A program made the position numbers and the translations under genes. Below are positions 1-7,347 of a stretch of 41,011 bases of DNA, in pieces (position 1 is the first letter of the stretch; each line of letters begins with the position of its first letter). Source of the stretch: Acidimicrobiales bacterium (lineage in GTDB: Bacteria > Actinomycetota > Acidimicrobiia > Acidimicrobiales > UBA8190); NCBI GenBank assembly GCA_030040015.1, contig JASHUM010000004.1, forward strand, positions 1 to 41,011. Direction: 5' to 3'. Below the pieces are notes generated by a model. That model saw only the letters and a program-made list of their open reading frames with translations, did not search any database and was not told the origin of the DNA.

Positions 1-10
1 GGACGACGCG

Positions 11-1975
11 GTGAGCACGTACTGGCCCCTCGTCGTCATCGGGCTGTTCATCGGCAGCATTTACGCCCTAGGCGCCCTCGGGCTGGTCCTCACCTACAAG
101 ACGACCGGGGTGTTCAACTTCGCCTACGGAGCGGTGGCGATGTTCTGCGCCTTCGTCTACTGGCAGCTGCACGACTCCTGGGGCATCACCGCCTGGATCT
201 CCCTGCCCGTGCTGCTGCTCGTCGTGGCGCCGCTCATCGGTCTGTTCTTCGAGTCGCTCTTCCGACCCTTCGCAGGTCTCAGCGCCGAATTTCCCATCGT
301 GGTGGGCCTGGCCCTCCTGGCCCTGGCTCAGGAGGGCGCCATCCTGATCTGGAACGGTCAGGCGCGCGGGCTCCAGGCCGTGATCCCCACCTCCACCTTC
401 AAGTTGGGCTCGTTCTACGTGGGATGGAACCAGCTCGGGACCCTGGTGATCGCCTGTCTCGTGGCGGCCGGCCTGTGGTGGCTGTTGCGCCACACCCGAT
501 TCGGCACTGCGACACGGGCAGTCGTGGACAACGGTGACCTGGCGTCGATCATCGGGGTGAGCGGCGACAACGTGCGGCGCAGCGCGTGGGTCCTGTCCTC
601 GACGTTCGCCGGTCTCATCGGGGTGCTCCTGGCTGAGATCTACGGCATCGACCCCAACAGCCTGGTGCTCCTGGTGCTGGCGGCATTCGCACCGGCGGTC
701 CTCGGTGTCGCCCGAGGGTTCCCCTGGGCCTTCGGGGGCGCCATGGTCATCGGCGTGTTCACGAGCGTCCTGGCCAAGTGGAGCACGTCGGGCACGGTGG
801 CCAACATCCGTTCGTCGATCCCGTGGTTCTTGCTCTTCGCCTTCCTCATCGTGTTCGGGAAGTGGCTCAAAGAGCCCGGCATCTCGATGACCCGGCTCAC
901 CGGTGGCCCCTCGTCGGGCACGGCGCCCAACGTGGCCTCCGACACGGGGGCCAAGGCCCGCCGACTCCCGCCCTCGACCCTCTTCGGCGTGGCCCTCTTC
1001 GCCGCGGCCGTCTTCCTCCCCATGATGATCTCGGCCTCGTATCTCTTCGACTCCATCCTCGGGGTGGTGACCGCCCTGGCGGCCTTGACGCTGGTGGTGC
1101 TCACCGGTTGGGCGGGGCAGATCTCCCTGGCCCAGTTCAGCTTCGTCGGGATCGGTGCGTACGCCGTCGGGCACTGGGCCGGGGCCTACGGACAGAACTT
1201 CGTGTGGGCCACCCTGGCCGGGATGGCCATCGCCGTGGCCCTGGGGGTGGTCCTCGGCCTCCCGTCGCTCCGGCTCAAGGGTCTGTACCTGGCCCTGGCC
1301 ACCTTCGCCTTCGCCCTCATCATGGACGGAGTGGTGTTCAACTCGGTGGGGGTGAGTGGCGGGCTCACCGGCATCACCGATCCCCGTCCGCGGATCCTCG
1401 GGGTCTCCTTCGCCTCGACCACGAGCATGTACGAGCTGTCTCTGTGGATCTTCGGGGCAGTTCTCCTCATCACCTACCTGTTGCGCCTGGGTCCCATCGG
1501 CAGGCGGTTGCGCATCCTGCGGGACTCGCCCCTGGCCGCCTCGACCTTGGGGGTGAACCTCACCGTGACCAAGCTGGTCACCTTCGCCGTGTGCGGAGGG
1601 GTGGCGGCCCTGGCCGGCGCGCTGTACGGGTCGTACCTGCGGTCGATCACGCCCACCGACTTCATGTGGAGCACGTCCATCGCCTTGCTCCTCTACGTCA
1701 TGTTCTCGGGACGTGCCGTCTTGAGCGGTGCCGTGCTGGCCGGCGCCCTCGCCATGGTCCCGGCGTTCTTCCCCAACGCCCTGGTGCACGAGTGGATCCA
1801 GGTGGGCGTGTGCCTGGGAGTCATCGGGCTGGCCCGCAACCCCGAAGGCACGTTGGCGCTGTCGGTCCAGGAGGCCAGGCGCACGTTCATCGTGCTGCGC
1901 CCCCGTCCTCGCCGACCGCTCGAGCTCGGCTCGCTGGTCAGGACGCAGCGAACGGAGGTCCCGAGCGGTGTCTGA
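11..1975 (+). CDS. livHM: Fused branched-chain amino acid-type ABC transporter permease (LivH-LivM)
   Basis: One 654-residue polypeptide carries both inner-membrane permease subunits of a HAAT/Liv-type importer. The N-terminal half (about residues 1-290) is LivH-like, with the early motif GVFNFAYG. After a polar linker (about 290-320) the C-terminal half is LivM-like, with the motif LTGWAGQISLAQFSFVGIGA near residue 360. Both halves are rich in hydrophobic helices. These permeases are usually two genes; fusions are known. The start is GTG at 11, and the upstream region and any periplasmic binding-protein gene lie outside the window. The stop overlaps the livG start by 8 bp, so the genes are co-transcribed. 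The substrate cannot be read from the sequence. Given the catabolic neighbours, a carboxylate or another amphipathic acid is as likely as an amino acid (inference). Confidence 0.9.
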   Translation: MSTYWPLVVIGLFIGSIYALGALGLVLTYKTTGVFNFAYGAVAMFCAFVYWQLHDSWGITAWISLPVLLLVVAPLIGLFFESLFRPFAGLSAEFPIVVGLALLALAQEGAILIWNGQARGLQAVIPTSTFKLGSFYVGWNQLGTLVIACLVAAGLWWLLRHTRFGTATRAVVDNGDLASIIGVSGDNVRRSAWVLSSTFAGLIGVLLAEIYGIDPNSLVLLVLAAFAPAVLGVARGFPWAFGGAMVIGVFTSVLAKWSTSGTVANIRSSIPWFLLFAFLIVFGKWLKEPGISMTRLTGGPSSGTAPNVASDTGAKARRLPPSTLFGVALFAAAVFLPMMISASYLFDSILGVVTALAALTLVVLTGWAGQISLAQFSFVGIGAYAVGHWAGAYGQNFVWATLAGMAIAVALGVVLGLPSLRLKGLYLALATFAFALIMDGVVFNSVGVSGGLTGITDPRPRILGVSFASTTSMYELSLWIFGAVLLITYLLRLGPIGRRLRILRDSPLAASTLGVNLTVTKLVTFAVCGGVAALAGALYGSYLRSITPTDFMWSTSIALLLYVMFSGRAVLSGAVLAGALAMVPAFFPNALVHEWIQVGVCLGVIGLARNPEGTLALSVQEARRTFIVLRPRPRRPLELGSLVRTQRTEVPSGV

Positions 1976-2735
1976 GGCGGCCGTCCTCTCCGTGCGGGCG
2001 GTGTCGGTGCGCTTCGGCGGCCTGCACGCGCTCGATGCGGTGGACCTGGAGGTGCCGCCGGGCGCGGTCACCGGCCTCATCGGTCCCAACGGTGCCGGCA
2101 AGACCACGCTCTTCAACGTCCTGTCCGGGCTCCTGCGGCCGGCGGGCGGAAAAGTGCAGCTCGGCCCGCAGGACATCACCACGTGGTCACCACACCGCCG
2201 AGGTCGCGCCGGGATCGCCCGGACCTTCCAGCGCCTCGAACTGTTCTCGCGCATGACGGTGGAGGAGAACCTGGTGGCCGCCTGGGAATCGGCCCACCCC
2301 GGCGCCATCTTCGGCCGGGGACGCGCCACCCGTCGCCGGCGGGTGGCCGAGGTCAGTGAGCTGCTCGGGCTCGGGCCCATCGGTACCCGCACCGCTGGTG
2401 AGCTCCCCACCGGCCTGGGACGCATGGTCGAGCTCGGTCGGGCCCTGTCCACCGATCCCCGGGTGCTGCTCCTCGACGAGCCGAGCTCCGGGCTCGACCC
2501 CGGGGAAACCAGCCATTTCGCCAACGTGCTCCGCCAGCTCGTATCGGGACGGAACGGCCAGGGCCCGCCGCTCGGCATCCTTCTCGTCGAGCACGACATG
2601 TCCCTCGTCATGGACGTCTGTTCGAACATCACCGTCCTCGACTTCGGCAGGCGCATCGCCCTCGGCAGCCCGGCGGAGATCCAGCGCGACCCGGCTGTGC
2701 GCGCCGCCTACCTCGGAGAGTCCGATGTCGCCTGA
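1968..2735 (+). CDS. livG: ABC transporter ATP-binding protein, LivG type
   Basis: This 255-residue cytoplasmic ATPase powers the fused permease encoded just upstream. The Walker A motif GPNGAGKTT is at about residues 39-47, a Q-loop follows (RTFQRLELF), Walker B is VLLLDEPSSGLD near residue 166, and the H-loop is LLVEHDMSLV. The ABC signature is LPTGLGRMVELGRAL, which departs from the usual LPYG/LSGGQ form. I chose GTG at 1968 because GGAGG sits at 1953-1957 about ten bases upstream and the family-typical N-terminus begins there. The reading frame is open further upstream but only as a shadow of the permease. The start overlaps the permease stop and the stop overlaps the livF start, which is strong evidence for one operon. 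Confidence 0.92.
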   Translation: MSEAAVLSVRAVSVRFGGLHALDAVDLEVPPGAVTGLIGPNGAGKTTLFNVLSGLLRPAGGKVQLGPQDITTWSPHRRGRAGIARTFQRLELFSRMTVEENLVAAWESAHPGAIFGRGRATRRRRVAEVSELLGLGPIGTRTAGELPTGLGRMVELGRALSTDPRVLLLDEPSSGLDPGETSHFANVLRQLVSGRNGQGPPLGILLVEHDMSLVMDVCSNITVLDFGRRIALGSPAEIQRDPAVRAAYLGESDVA

Positions 2736-3459
2736 GCTCCGCCGCCTCACCCACGAGGTGCCACCTGCCCTGGAGATCGAGCACCTCCACGTGTCCTACG
2801 ACGGCATGCGGGCATTGTCCGACGTCTCGATGGTCGTCCCCGAGGGCTCGGTCGTCGCCCTGTTGGGACCCAACGGTGCGGGCAAGAGCACCCTTCTGCG
2901 CTCGGTGTCGGGGCTCGTGCGACCCGAGTCAGGGCGAATCGCCGTGCACGGGGTGCGCGTCGACCGCCGGCCTGCTCACGCCACCGCCCGGTTGGGGGTG
3001 GTCCACGTCCCCGAGGGACGGGGCATATTCCCCAGCCTGAGCGTGCAGGAGAACCTGGAGATGTGCATCTACGCCGTCGGGCACGACGTCGACCCGGTGG
3101 GGGGCGCGGTGGCCCGGTTCCCGGTGCTCGGCCAGAGGCTCAAGCTGCCCGCCGGCAGCCTGTCGGGGGGGGAGCAGCAGATGCTCGCCCTGGCCCGGGC
3201 CCTCCTGTCGCGCCCGCGCCTGCTCATGGTGGACGAGATCTCGATGGGACTGGCCCCGCTCATTGTTCAGCAGCTCTTCGACGCCCTTCGGGAGCGTGCG
3301 AAAGCTGGCACCAGCCTGCTCCTCGTGGAGCAGTACATCGATGCCGCACTGGAGCTGGCCGATTATGTGTACGTCCTGGAAAAGGGCAGAATTGTGGACG
3401 TCGGCGAGCCGGCCGACGTGCGGCGGGGCGGGCTGGCGTCCGCCTACTTGGGCAGTTGA
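2725..3459 (+). CDS. livF: ABC transporter ATP-binding protein, LivF type
   Basis: This is the second ATPase subunit (244 residues) of the Liv-type importer. Walker A GPNGAGKST is at about 48-56, the canonical signature LSGGEQQMLALARAL is near 146, Walker B is RLLMVDEISMGL, and the H-loop is LLLVEQYIDAAL. The start is ATG at 2725, overlapping the livG stop by 11 bp, with GGAGAG immediately upstream. Size and C-terminus match LivF. LivG and LivF form a heterodimer beneath the LivHM permease. The next gene starts 19 bp downstream, so the operon probably continues into the exported-protein gene. Confidence 0.92.
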   Translation: MSPELRRLTHEVPPALEIEHLHVSYDGMRALSDVSMVVPEGSVVALLGPNGAGKSTLLRSVSGLVRPESGRIAVHGVRVDRRPAHATARLGVVHVPEGRGIFPSLSVQENLEMCIYAVGHDVDPVGGAVARFPVLGQRLKLPAGSLSGGEQQMLALARALLSRPRLLMVDEISMGLAPLIVQQLFDALRERAKAGTSLLLVEQYIDAALELADYVYVLEKGRIVDVGEPADVRRGGLASAYLGS

Positions 3460-3478
3460 CGTTCCGGGGGGAACAGAC

Positions 3479-4960
3479 ATGATCAGGCGGGCACAGATCC
3501 AAAGGCGGGTATTGGCGGCGACGGCCCTGGCGGGGGCGGCGGTAGTCGGATTCGCTCCGGCGGCCCACGCCCAGGGCTCGGGCTCGCCCTCGCAGCTCGT
3601 GGGCTACAACCTCACGGCCGAGGCCATCGGCGTCCAGTTCGCCTTCAACATCCCCGGCATCGTGCCGTTGCCGAACGAGAATCTGCTCGAGGACGACGTC
3701 CCGTTCTCCCGCACGTTGGTGAGCGGTGGGCCGCTGGTCCAGGCCATCGGCACGCCGTACTACCCGGGCGACATCCTGGCCAACCTCGGGGGCCTGGAGT
3801 CCGAGTTCCTCCCGCCCCAGATCCCGAACATCAACTACCCGGGTATGGCGCGCGCCGACTACCCGGCGGACAGCGCGTATGGCACCAGCGCCACATTCGG
3901 CGCATCGTTCCCGGCAGGCCTCCCGCTCTTGCCGAGCGTGGCCACGGGGACCGCCAACGCGTCCGCCAACGGTGGCACCGCCAACGGGACGATCAGCGAC
4001 GTCGTCGTCGGCCCCGGTCTGGGCCAGGGAGGGGCGCCCCTGCTCGAGGTTGGGTCCAACCAGTCGAACACCTCGGTCACGTTGGGCACGTCGACGGTGA
4101 CCTCCACGGCCAGCGCGGTCATCAAGACCATCGACGTGGCCGGAATGCTCGACATCTCCGGGATCGACAGCCAGGCCAACTCGACATCGGACGGCAACAC
4201 CGGGACCCCCGTCGCCTCGTTGCAGATCGGGCAGGTGACGGTGGACGGCGAGCCGGCCTACATCGACAACCAGGGGGTGCACGTCGTCGGGACCAACCCC
4301 GCCCCCGCCGGTACGCCGACGGCGGCGCAGCTGCAGTCGTCGCTCGATCAGACCCTGGCCCAGGACGGGATCTCGATCAGCCTCCTCGAGCCCGAGCAGA
4401 CCGTGAACGGAGCGGACGGCACCGCCAACGCCGGTGGGCTCGTCATCTCCATCACCCACAGCTTCGACGTGCCCTTCCTGAACCTGGGCGCACTGACCGG
4501 CAACTTGCTGCAGCCCTGCATCCCGACCCAGGACGTCGGTGAGCTGCCCATCCCCGGCCTCGAGGGCCAGACCCTGCTCGGCAACGTCTGCCTTCCTTCC
4601 GGCAACTACACGGCCATCACCTCGATCACACTGGGCATGGCCATGACCGACGCCAACGCCAGCGTCCTGCAGCAGATCAGCGTGCCCACCCTTCCCATCA
4701 CCCTGAGCACGCCGGGCGGGCTGGGGTCGTTGTCGAGCACGGGGCCGACCAACCTGACCGGGGTGACCAGTCCGGGGACGGTCACCGGTCCCGGGGCGCC
4801 GACGGCCCCGCAGGCACTGGGTGGCGGACTGAGCAAGTTCCCGTTGCGCGGCGTCCCGGCTCCCCTCGGATGGGTGATCCTCGGCATCGTCCTGTGTGTG
4901 ATCTTCGCCTATCCGATGATGCTGGCCGCCCGCTGGCAGTTCCTCGTGGGAAGGAGATGA
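3479..4960 (+). CDS. Exported, membrane-anchored protein of unknown function
   Basis: I do not recognise this 493-residue protein. It has a clear Sec signal peptide (basic MIRR...RR start, hydrophobic stretch, cleavage likely after AHA near residue 31). A long Gly/Ser/Thr/Asn-rich body of apparently beta-type sequence follows, then a Gly/Pro/Thr-rich stretch and one C-terminal transmembrane segment (about residues 465-487) ending in a short basic tail (GRR). It should therefore display a large domain outside the membrane. There are few cysteines: one pair (PCIP and NVCLP) could form a disulfide. The start is ATG at 3479 after a GGGGGG purine-rich stretch. It lies 19 bp after livF and 1 bp before the next gene, so it belongs to the Liv operon. 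It could be an auxiliary surface capture protein for the importer (inference from position only). Confidence 0.8.
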   Translation: MIRRAQIQRRVLAATALAGAAVVGFAPAAHAQGSGSPSQLVGYNLTAEAIGVQFAFNIPGIVPLPNENLLEDDVPFSRTLVSGGPLVQAIGTPYYPGDILANLGGLESEFLPPQIPNINYPGMARADYPADSAYGTSATFGASFPAGLPLLPSVATGTANASANGGTANGTISDVVVGPGLGQGGAPLLEVGSNQSNTSVTLGTSTVTSTASAVIKTIDVAGMLDISGIDSQANSTSDGNTGTPVASLQIGQVTVDGEPAYIDNQGVHVVGTNPAPAGTPTAAQLQSSLDQTLAQDGISISLLEPEQTVNGADGTANAGGLVISITHSFDVPFLNLGALTGNLLQPCIPTQDVGELPIPGLEGQTLLGNVCLPSGNYTAITSITLGMAMTDANASVLQQISVPTLPITLSTPGGLGSLSSTGPTNLTGVTSPGTVTGPGAPTAPQALGGGLSKFPLRGVPAPLGWVILGIVLCVIFAYPMMLAARWQFLVGRR

Positions 4961-4961
4961 C

Positions 4962-5735
4962 ATGGCCGACGCGGCGCAGGCCACGGTTACCATTCCTGGG
5001 GTGACGCCCGACACGGGGATCGGCGAGCAGCCCGGCCCACCCGTGATCGCACCGGAGCAACCAGGCGGGTGGGGGCCGAGCGCCCCGTCGACCAAAGCGA
5101 CGTCGCGCTCGCCTCTCCAAGGGCTGCGGGCGTTGTCCCGTCCCAGGTCCAAGGGCGGCGGAGGAGGAGGGCGGCGGTCGCGCCCCACGAGCTCGGGCGG
5201 CGCGGGCGGCGTCGACGTGCGCAACACCTGGCAGATCGTGGCCGGGTCGATCCTCATCCCGTTGGGCGTGGTGTTCATCCTCATGGCTTGGTACGGATCG
5301 GCCCACACGGCCTACGTGCAGCAGCAGATCCCCTATCTGGTGAGCGGCTCCTTCGCCGGCCTGGCCTGCATCGTCCTCGGTGGGCTCCTGTACTGGGCCC
5401 ACTGGCTGTACCGGATGTACGACCAGGCCGACATGCACCACGAGGAGCAGCTGCAGGTCCTGGTGCAGACGCTGCGGGCGGTGACCGAGCGCCTGGGGGA
5501 CGTGGACACCCGCTCGGCATCCTCGTTGGCCGGCGCCGCCGGTGAACTCGGGCTGCCCCCGCCCCCGGCCCTGCCGACCCGGACGAGCGGGTACGTGGCC
5601 ACGATGACGGGTTCGGTGTACCACCTGCCGAGCTGCCCGGTCGTGGCCCATCACCCCGAGGGGCTGCGGACGCTCGGCACCGGGGACCTCTCCGGGCTCG
5701 AACCCTGCCGGATCTGCCTTCCCGACAAGCGCTAG
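4962..5735 (+). CDS. Two-helix membrane protein with C-terminal Ada-like zinc site
   Basis: This 257-residue protein has a disordered Pro/Gly-rich N-terminus with a poly-Gly run (about 65-70), two transmembrane helices (about 90-112 and 125-150), a short acidic/amphipathic segment, and a small C-terminal domain. That domain contains VYHLPSCP (His221, Cys225) and PCRIC (Cys249, Cys252), the spacing seen in the Ada N-terminal/nuclease-associated zinc-binding fold. One metal-binding site is likely. The start is ATG at 4962 with AAGGAG at 4951-4956, one base after the upstream stop. It is the last gene of the Liv operon. No function is known to me. A redox- or metal-sensing membrane accessory is one possibility (inference). 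Confidence 0.8.
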   Translation: MADAAQATVTIPGVTPDTGIGEQPGPPVIAPEQPGGWGPSAPSTKATSRSPLQGLRALSRPRSKGGGGGGRRSRPTSSGGAGGVDVRNTWQIVAGSILIPLGVVFILMAWYGSAHTAYVQQQIPYLVSGSFAGLACIVLGGLLYWAHWLYRMYDQADMHHEEQLQVLVQTLRAVTERLGDVDTRSASSLAGAAGELGLPPPPALPTRTSGYVATMTGSVYHLPSCPVVAHHPEGLRTLGTGDLSGLEPCRICLPDKR

Positions 5736-5809
5736 GCCCCACTTTCGGGCCAGCCGGCCCGGGCGGCGACTCCTCCCCTCTGACCTGCCCCGACGCGCCC
5801 GGGGCGGCA

Positions 5810-5825
5810 CTGACGGCTTCGTCAG
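5810..5825. promoter_or_regulatory. Operator copy 1: CTGAC-N6-GTCAG palindrome, upstream of P450
   Basis: A perfect 5-bp inverted repeat with six-base core GGCTTC. It lies 2 bp upstream of a second copy, so the two centres are 18 bp apart and could place two dimers on one DNA segment. It is upstream of the -35 region of the P450 promoter. It is one of seven copies in the window, all intergenic. The 16-bp dyad is typical in size of a TetR-family operator (inference). Confidence 0.8.
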
Positions 5826-5827
5826 GA

Positions 5828-5843
5828 CTGACACCAACGTCAG
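5828..5843. promoter_or_regulatory. Operator copy 2: CTGAC-N6-GTCAG palindrome over the P450 -35 region
   Basis: A perfect 5-bp inverted repeat with core ACCAAC. Its left half contains TGACAC (5829-5834), which can serve as a -35 element, 18 bases before the -10 candidate TAAGGT (5853-5858). A protein bound here would block RNA polymerase, which fits repression. Confidence 0.82.
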
Positions 5844-5858
5844 GAAAAGGAGTAAGGT
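5829..5858 (+). promoter_or_regulatory. Candidate promoter of the P450-ferredoxin unit
   Basis: TGACAC (5829-5834) and TAAGGT (5853-5858) are separated by 18 bases and resemble -35 and -10 elements. The operator at 5828-5843 overlaps the -35. Transcription from here would leave a 5' leader of roughly 85 bases before the ATG at 5951, in contrast to the leaderless genes elsewhere in the window. The rest of 5736-5950 shows nothing else I can name. Confidence 0.5.
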
Positions 5859-5950
5859 GGTGGGGCGGGACTCGAGGTCCGGCCGGCCTCCGTCAGTGGC
5901 ACGGAGGGGGGACCAGCGGCACGCGCTGGAGCCGATCGGAGGCGAAAGGG

Positions 5951-7147
5951 ATGGGGATGGAGGCAAGCACCGAAGGGGCGCCGGACCTCACCCCGCAGAC
6001 GGTCACGAAGCTGGCGTCAGCCGATGACCCCAGGGCGTTGTCCCGGTCGTTGCGGGAGCAGCCGGTGCACAAGGTGGGCGACATGTTCCATCTGGTCACC
6101 CGGCGAAGCGACGTCGAGGACGCGCTGCGCCGCACGGCGGTGTTCTCGTGGGGCGCCGTCGGCATGAACCTGGGCAACATCCGCCCGCTCATCCCGCTGC
6201 AGGTCGACCCGCCCAAGCACGTGAAATACCGGCGCATCCTCGACCCGCTGTTCGCCCCCAAGAAGATGGCCCTGCTCGAAGAAGAGGTCGTCGCCCTGGT
6301 GAAGGAGTTGGTCGACGCCTTCGCTCCCAAGGGAAGCTGCGACTTCCACGAGGAGTTCGCCGTACCCCTCCCGTGCCGAGTCTTCCTCCGGTTGATGGGT
6401 TTGCCGCTCGAGGACCTGGATCTGTTCCTGGCGCTCAAGGACGACATCATCCGGCCGCCGGGCGTGACGCTCGAAGAGCAGGCTCCGTACCGCGAGAAGG
6501 CGGGGAGAGCCGTCTACAGCTACTTCGAGCGGGTGCTGGCCGAGCGAAAGGCGCATCCCACCGACGACATGCTGGCCCAGATCATGCAGGGTGAGGTGGA
6601 CGGAGAACGGCTCACCGACGAAGAGGTGCTCGACATCTGCTTCCTCTTCATCATCGCCGGCCTCGACACCGTGACCGACTCGCTCGACTGCATCTTCGCG
6701 TACCTGGCTCAGAACCCCGAGCACCGGCGCCAGCTCGTGGCCGACGAGGCGGTCATCCCCTCAGCGGTGGAGGAACTTCTTCGCTGGGAGAGCCCGGTTC
6801 CCGCCGTCCCCCGTGCCACCACCGAGGACATCGAGATCGGGGGGTGCCCCATCAAGGCCGGCCAGCAGGTCATGCTCCTCCTGGCCTCGGCGAACACCGA
6901 CGACGCCGATCACCCCGGTGTGGACGAGGTCGATCTCGAGCGCAACCCCAATCCCCATCTCGCCTTCGGCGGCGGAGTGCACCGCTGCCTGGGGTCGCAC
7001 CTGGCGCGCGTCGAGCTCCGCGTCGCCGTCCGGGAGTTCCACCGCCACATCCCCGAGTACGAGCTGGCGCCGGGGACGGTGCTCGAGTACACCACCGGGC
7101 TGCGCTCGTTGCACCACCTTCCCCTCGCCTTCCCCTCCGCGGGCTGA
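5951..7147 (+). CDS. Cytochrome P450
   Basis: A bacterial class I P450 of 398 residues, which would hydroxylate a small hydrophobic substrate using electrons from a ferredoxin. The I-helix oxygen-activation motif is AGLDT (Ala236-Thr240), the ExxR motif is Glu275-Arg278, and the heme-binding loop FGGGVHRCLG places the thiolate ligand at Cys346. The N-terminal IRPLIPLQVDPPKHVKYRRIL segment is typical of actinobacterial CYPs. The start is ATG at 5951 with GGAGG at 5937-5941; a second ATG two codons later is also possible. The dedicated ferredoxin begins 4 bases after the stop. Two tandem operators sit at its promoter, so it belongs to the shared regulon and probably performs an early oxidation. 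The CYP family number cannot be assigned by eye. Confidence 0.95.
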   Translation: MGMEASTEGAPDLTPQTVTKLASADDPRALSRSLREQPVHKVGDMFHLVTRRSDVEDALRRTAVFSWGAVGMNLGNIRPLIPLQVDPPKHVKYRRILDPLFAPKKMALLEEEVVALVKELVDAFAPKGSCDFHEEFAVPLPCRVFLRLMGLPLEDLDLFLALKDDIIRPPGVTLEEQAPYREKAGRAVYSYFERVLAERKAHPTDDMLAQIMQGEVDGERLTDEEVLDICFLFIIAGLDTVTDSLDCIFAYLAQNPEHRRQLVADEAVIPSAVEELLRWESPVPAVPRATTEDIEIGGCPIKAGQQVMLLLASANTDDADHPGVDEVDLERNPNPHLAFGGGVHRCLGSHLARVELRVAVREFHRHIPEYELAPGTVLEYTTGLRSLHHLPLAFPSAG

Positions 7148-7151
7148 GCGG

Positions 7152-7343
7152 GTGCGGATCGTCCTCGACGCCGAGCTCTGCCAGGGTCACGGCCGGTGCT
7201 ACAGCCTGGCGCCTGATCTCTTCGACTCCGACGACGTTGGTCACTGCGTGCTGCTGGTGGACGCGGTGCCCGACGGCAGGGAGGCCGACGCCCGCAGCGG
7301 CGCCGAGAACTGTCCCGAGCACGCGCTGACCCTCGAGGATTGA
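7152..7343 (+). CDS. Small P450-associated ferredoxin, CxxHxxC...CP type
   Basis: A 63-residue ferredoxin that would pass electrons to the P450 encoded immediately upstream. Its cluster motif is Cys10-Q-G-His13-G-R-Cys16 plus Cys54-Pro55. His13 stands where a fourth cysteine would be in a 4Fe-4S protein. Small ferredoxins with a non-Cys residue at this place occur beside P450 genes in actinobacteria and usually carry a 3Fe-4S cluster. The start is GTG at 7152, giving the usual VRIVLDAELC N-terminus. The gap to the P450 stop is only 4 bases. No ferredoxin reductase is present in the window, so a reductase encoded elsewhere must serve it. It converges with the thiolase-like gene with a 4-bp gap. 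Confidence 0.93.
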   Translation: MRIVLDAELCQGHGRCYSLAPDLFDSDDVGHCVLLVDAVPDGREADARSGAENCPEHALTLED

Positions 7344-7347
7344 ACCC

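Noticed and set aside
68-2656. Very long minus-strand open frame opposite the Liv genes, and similar long antisense frames elsewhere (for example 3260-5308, 17816-19600, 29091-31307)
   Set aside because: Low-complexity Arg/Gly/Pro/His-rich translations, no family motifs, and opposite to well-supported genes; these are GC-bias shadows.
7344-7347. Search for a terminator between the convergent ferredoxin and thiolase-like genes
   Set aside because: Only 4 bp separate the stop codons and no hairpin is visible there; any terminator must be inside the coding regions.
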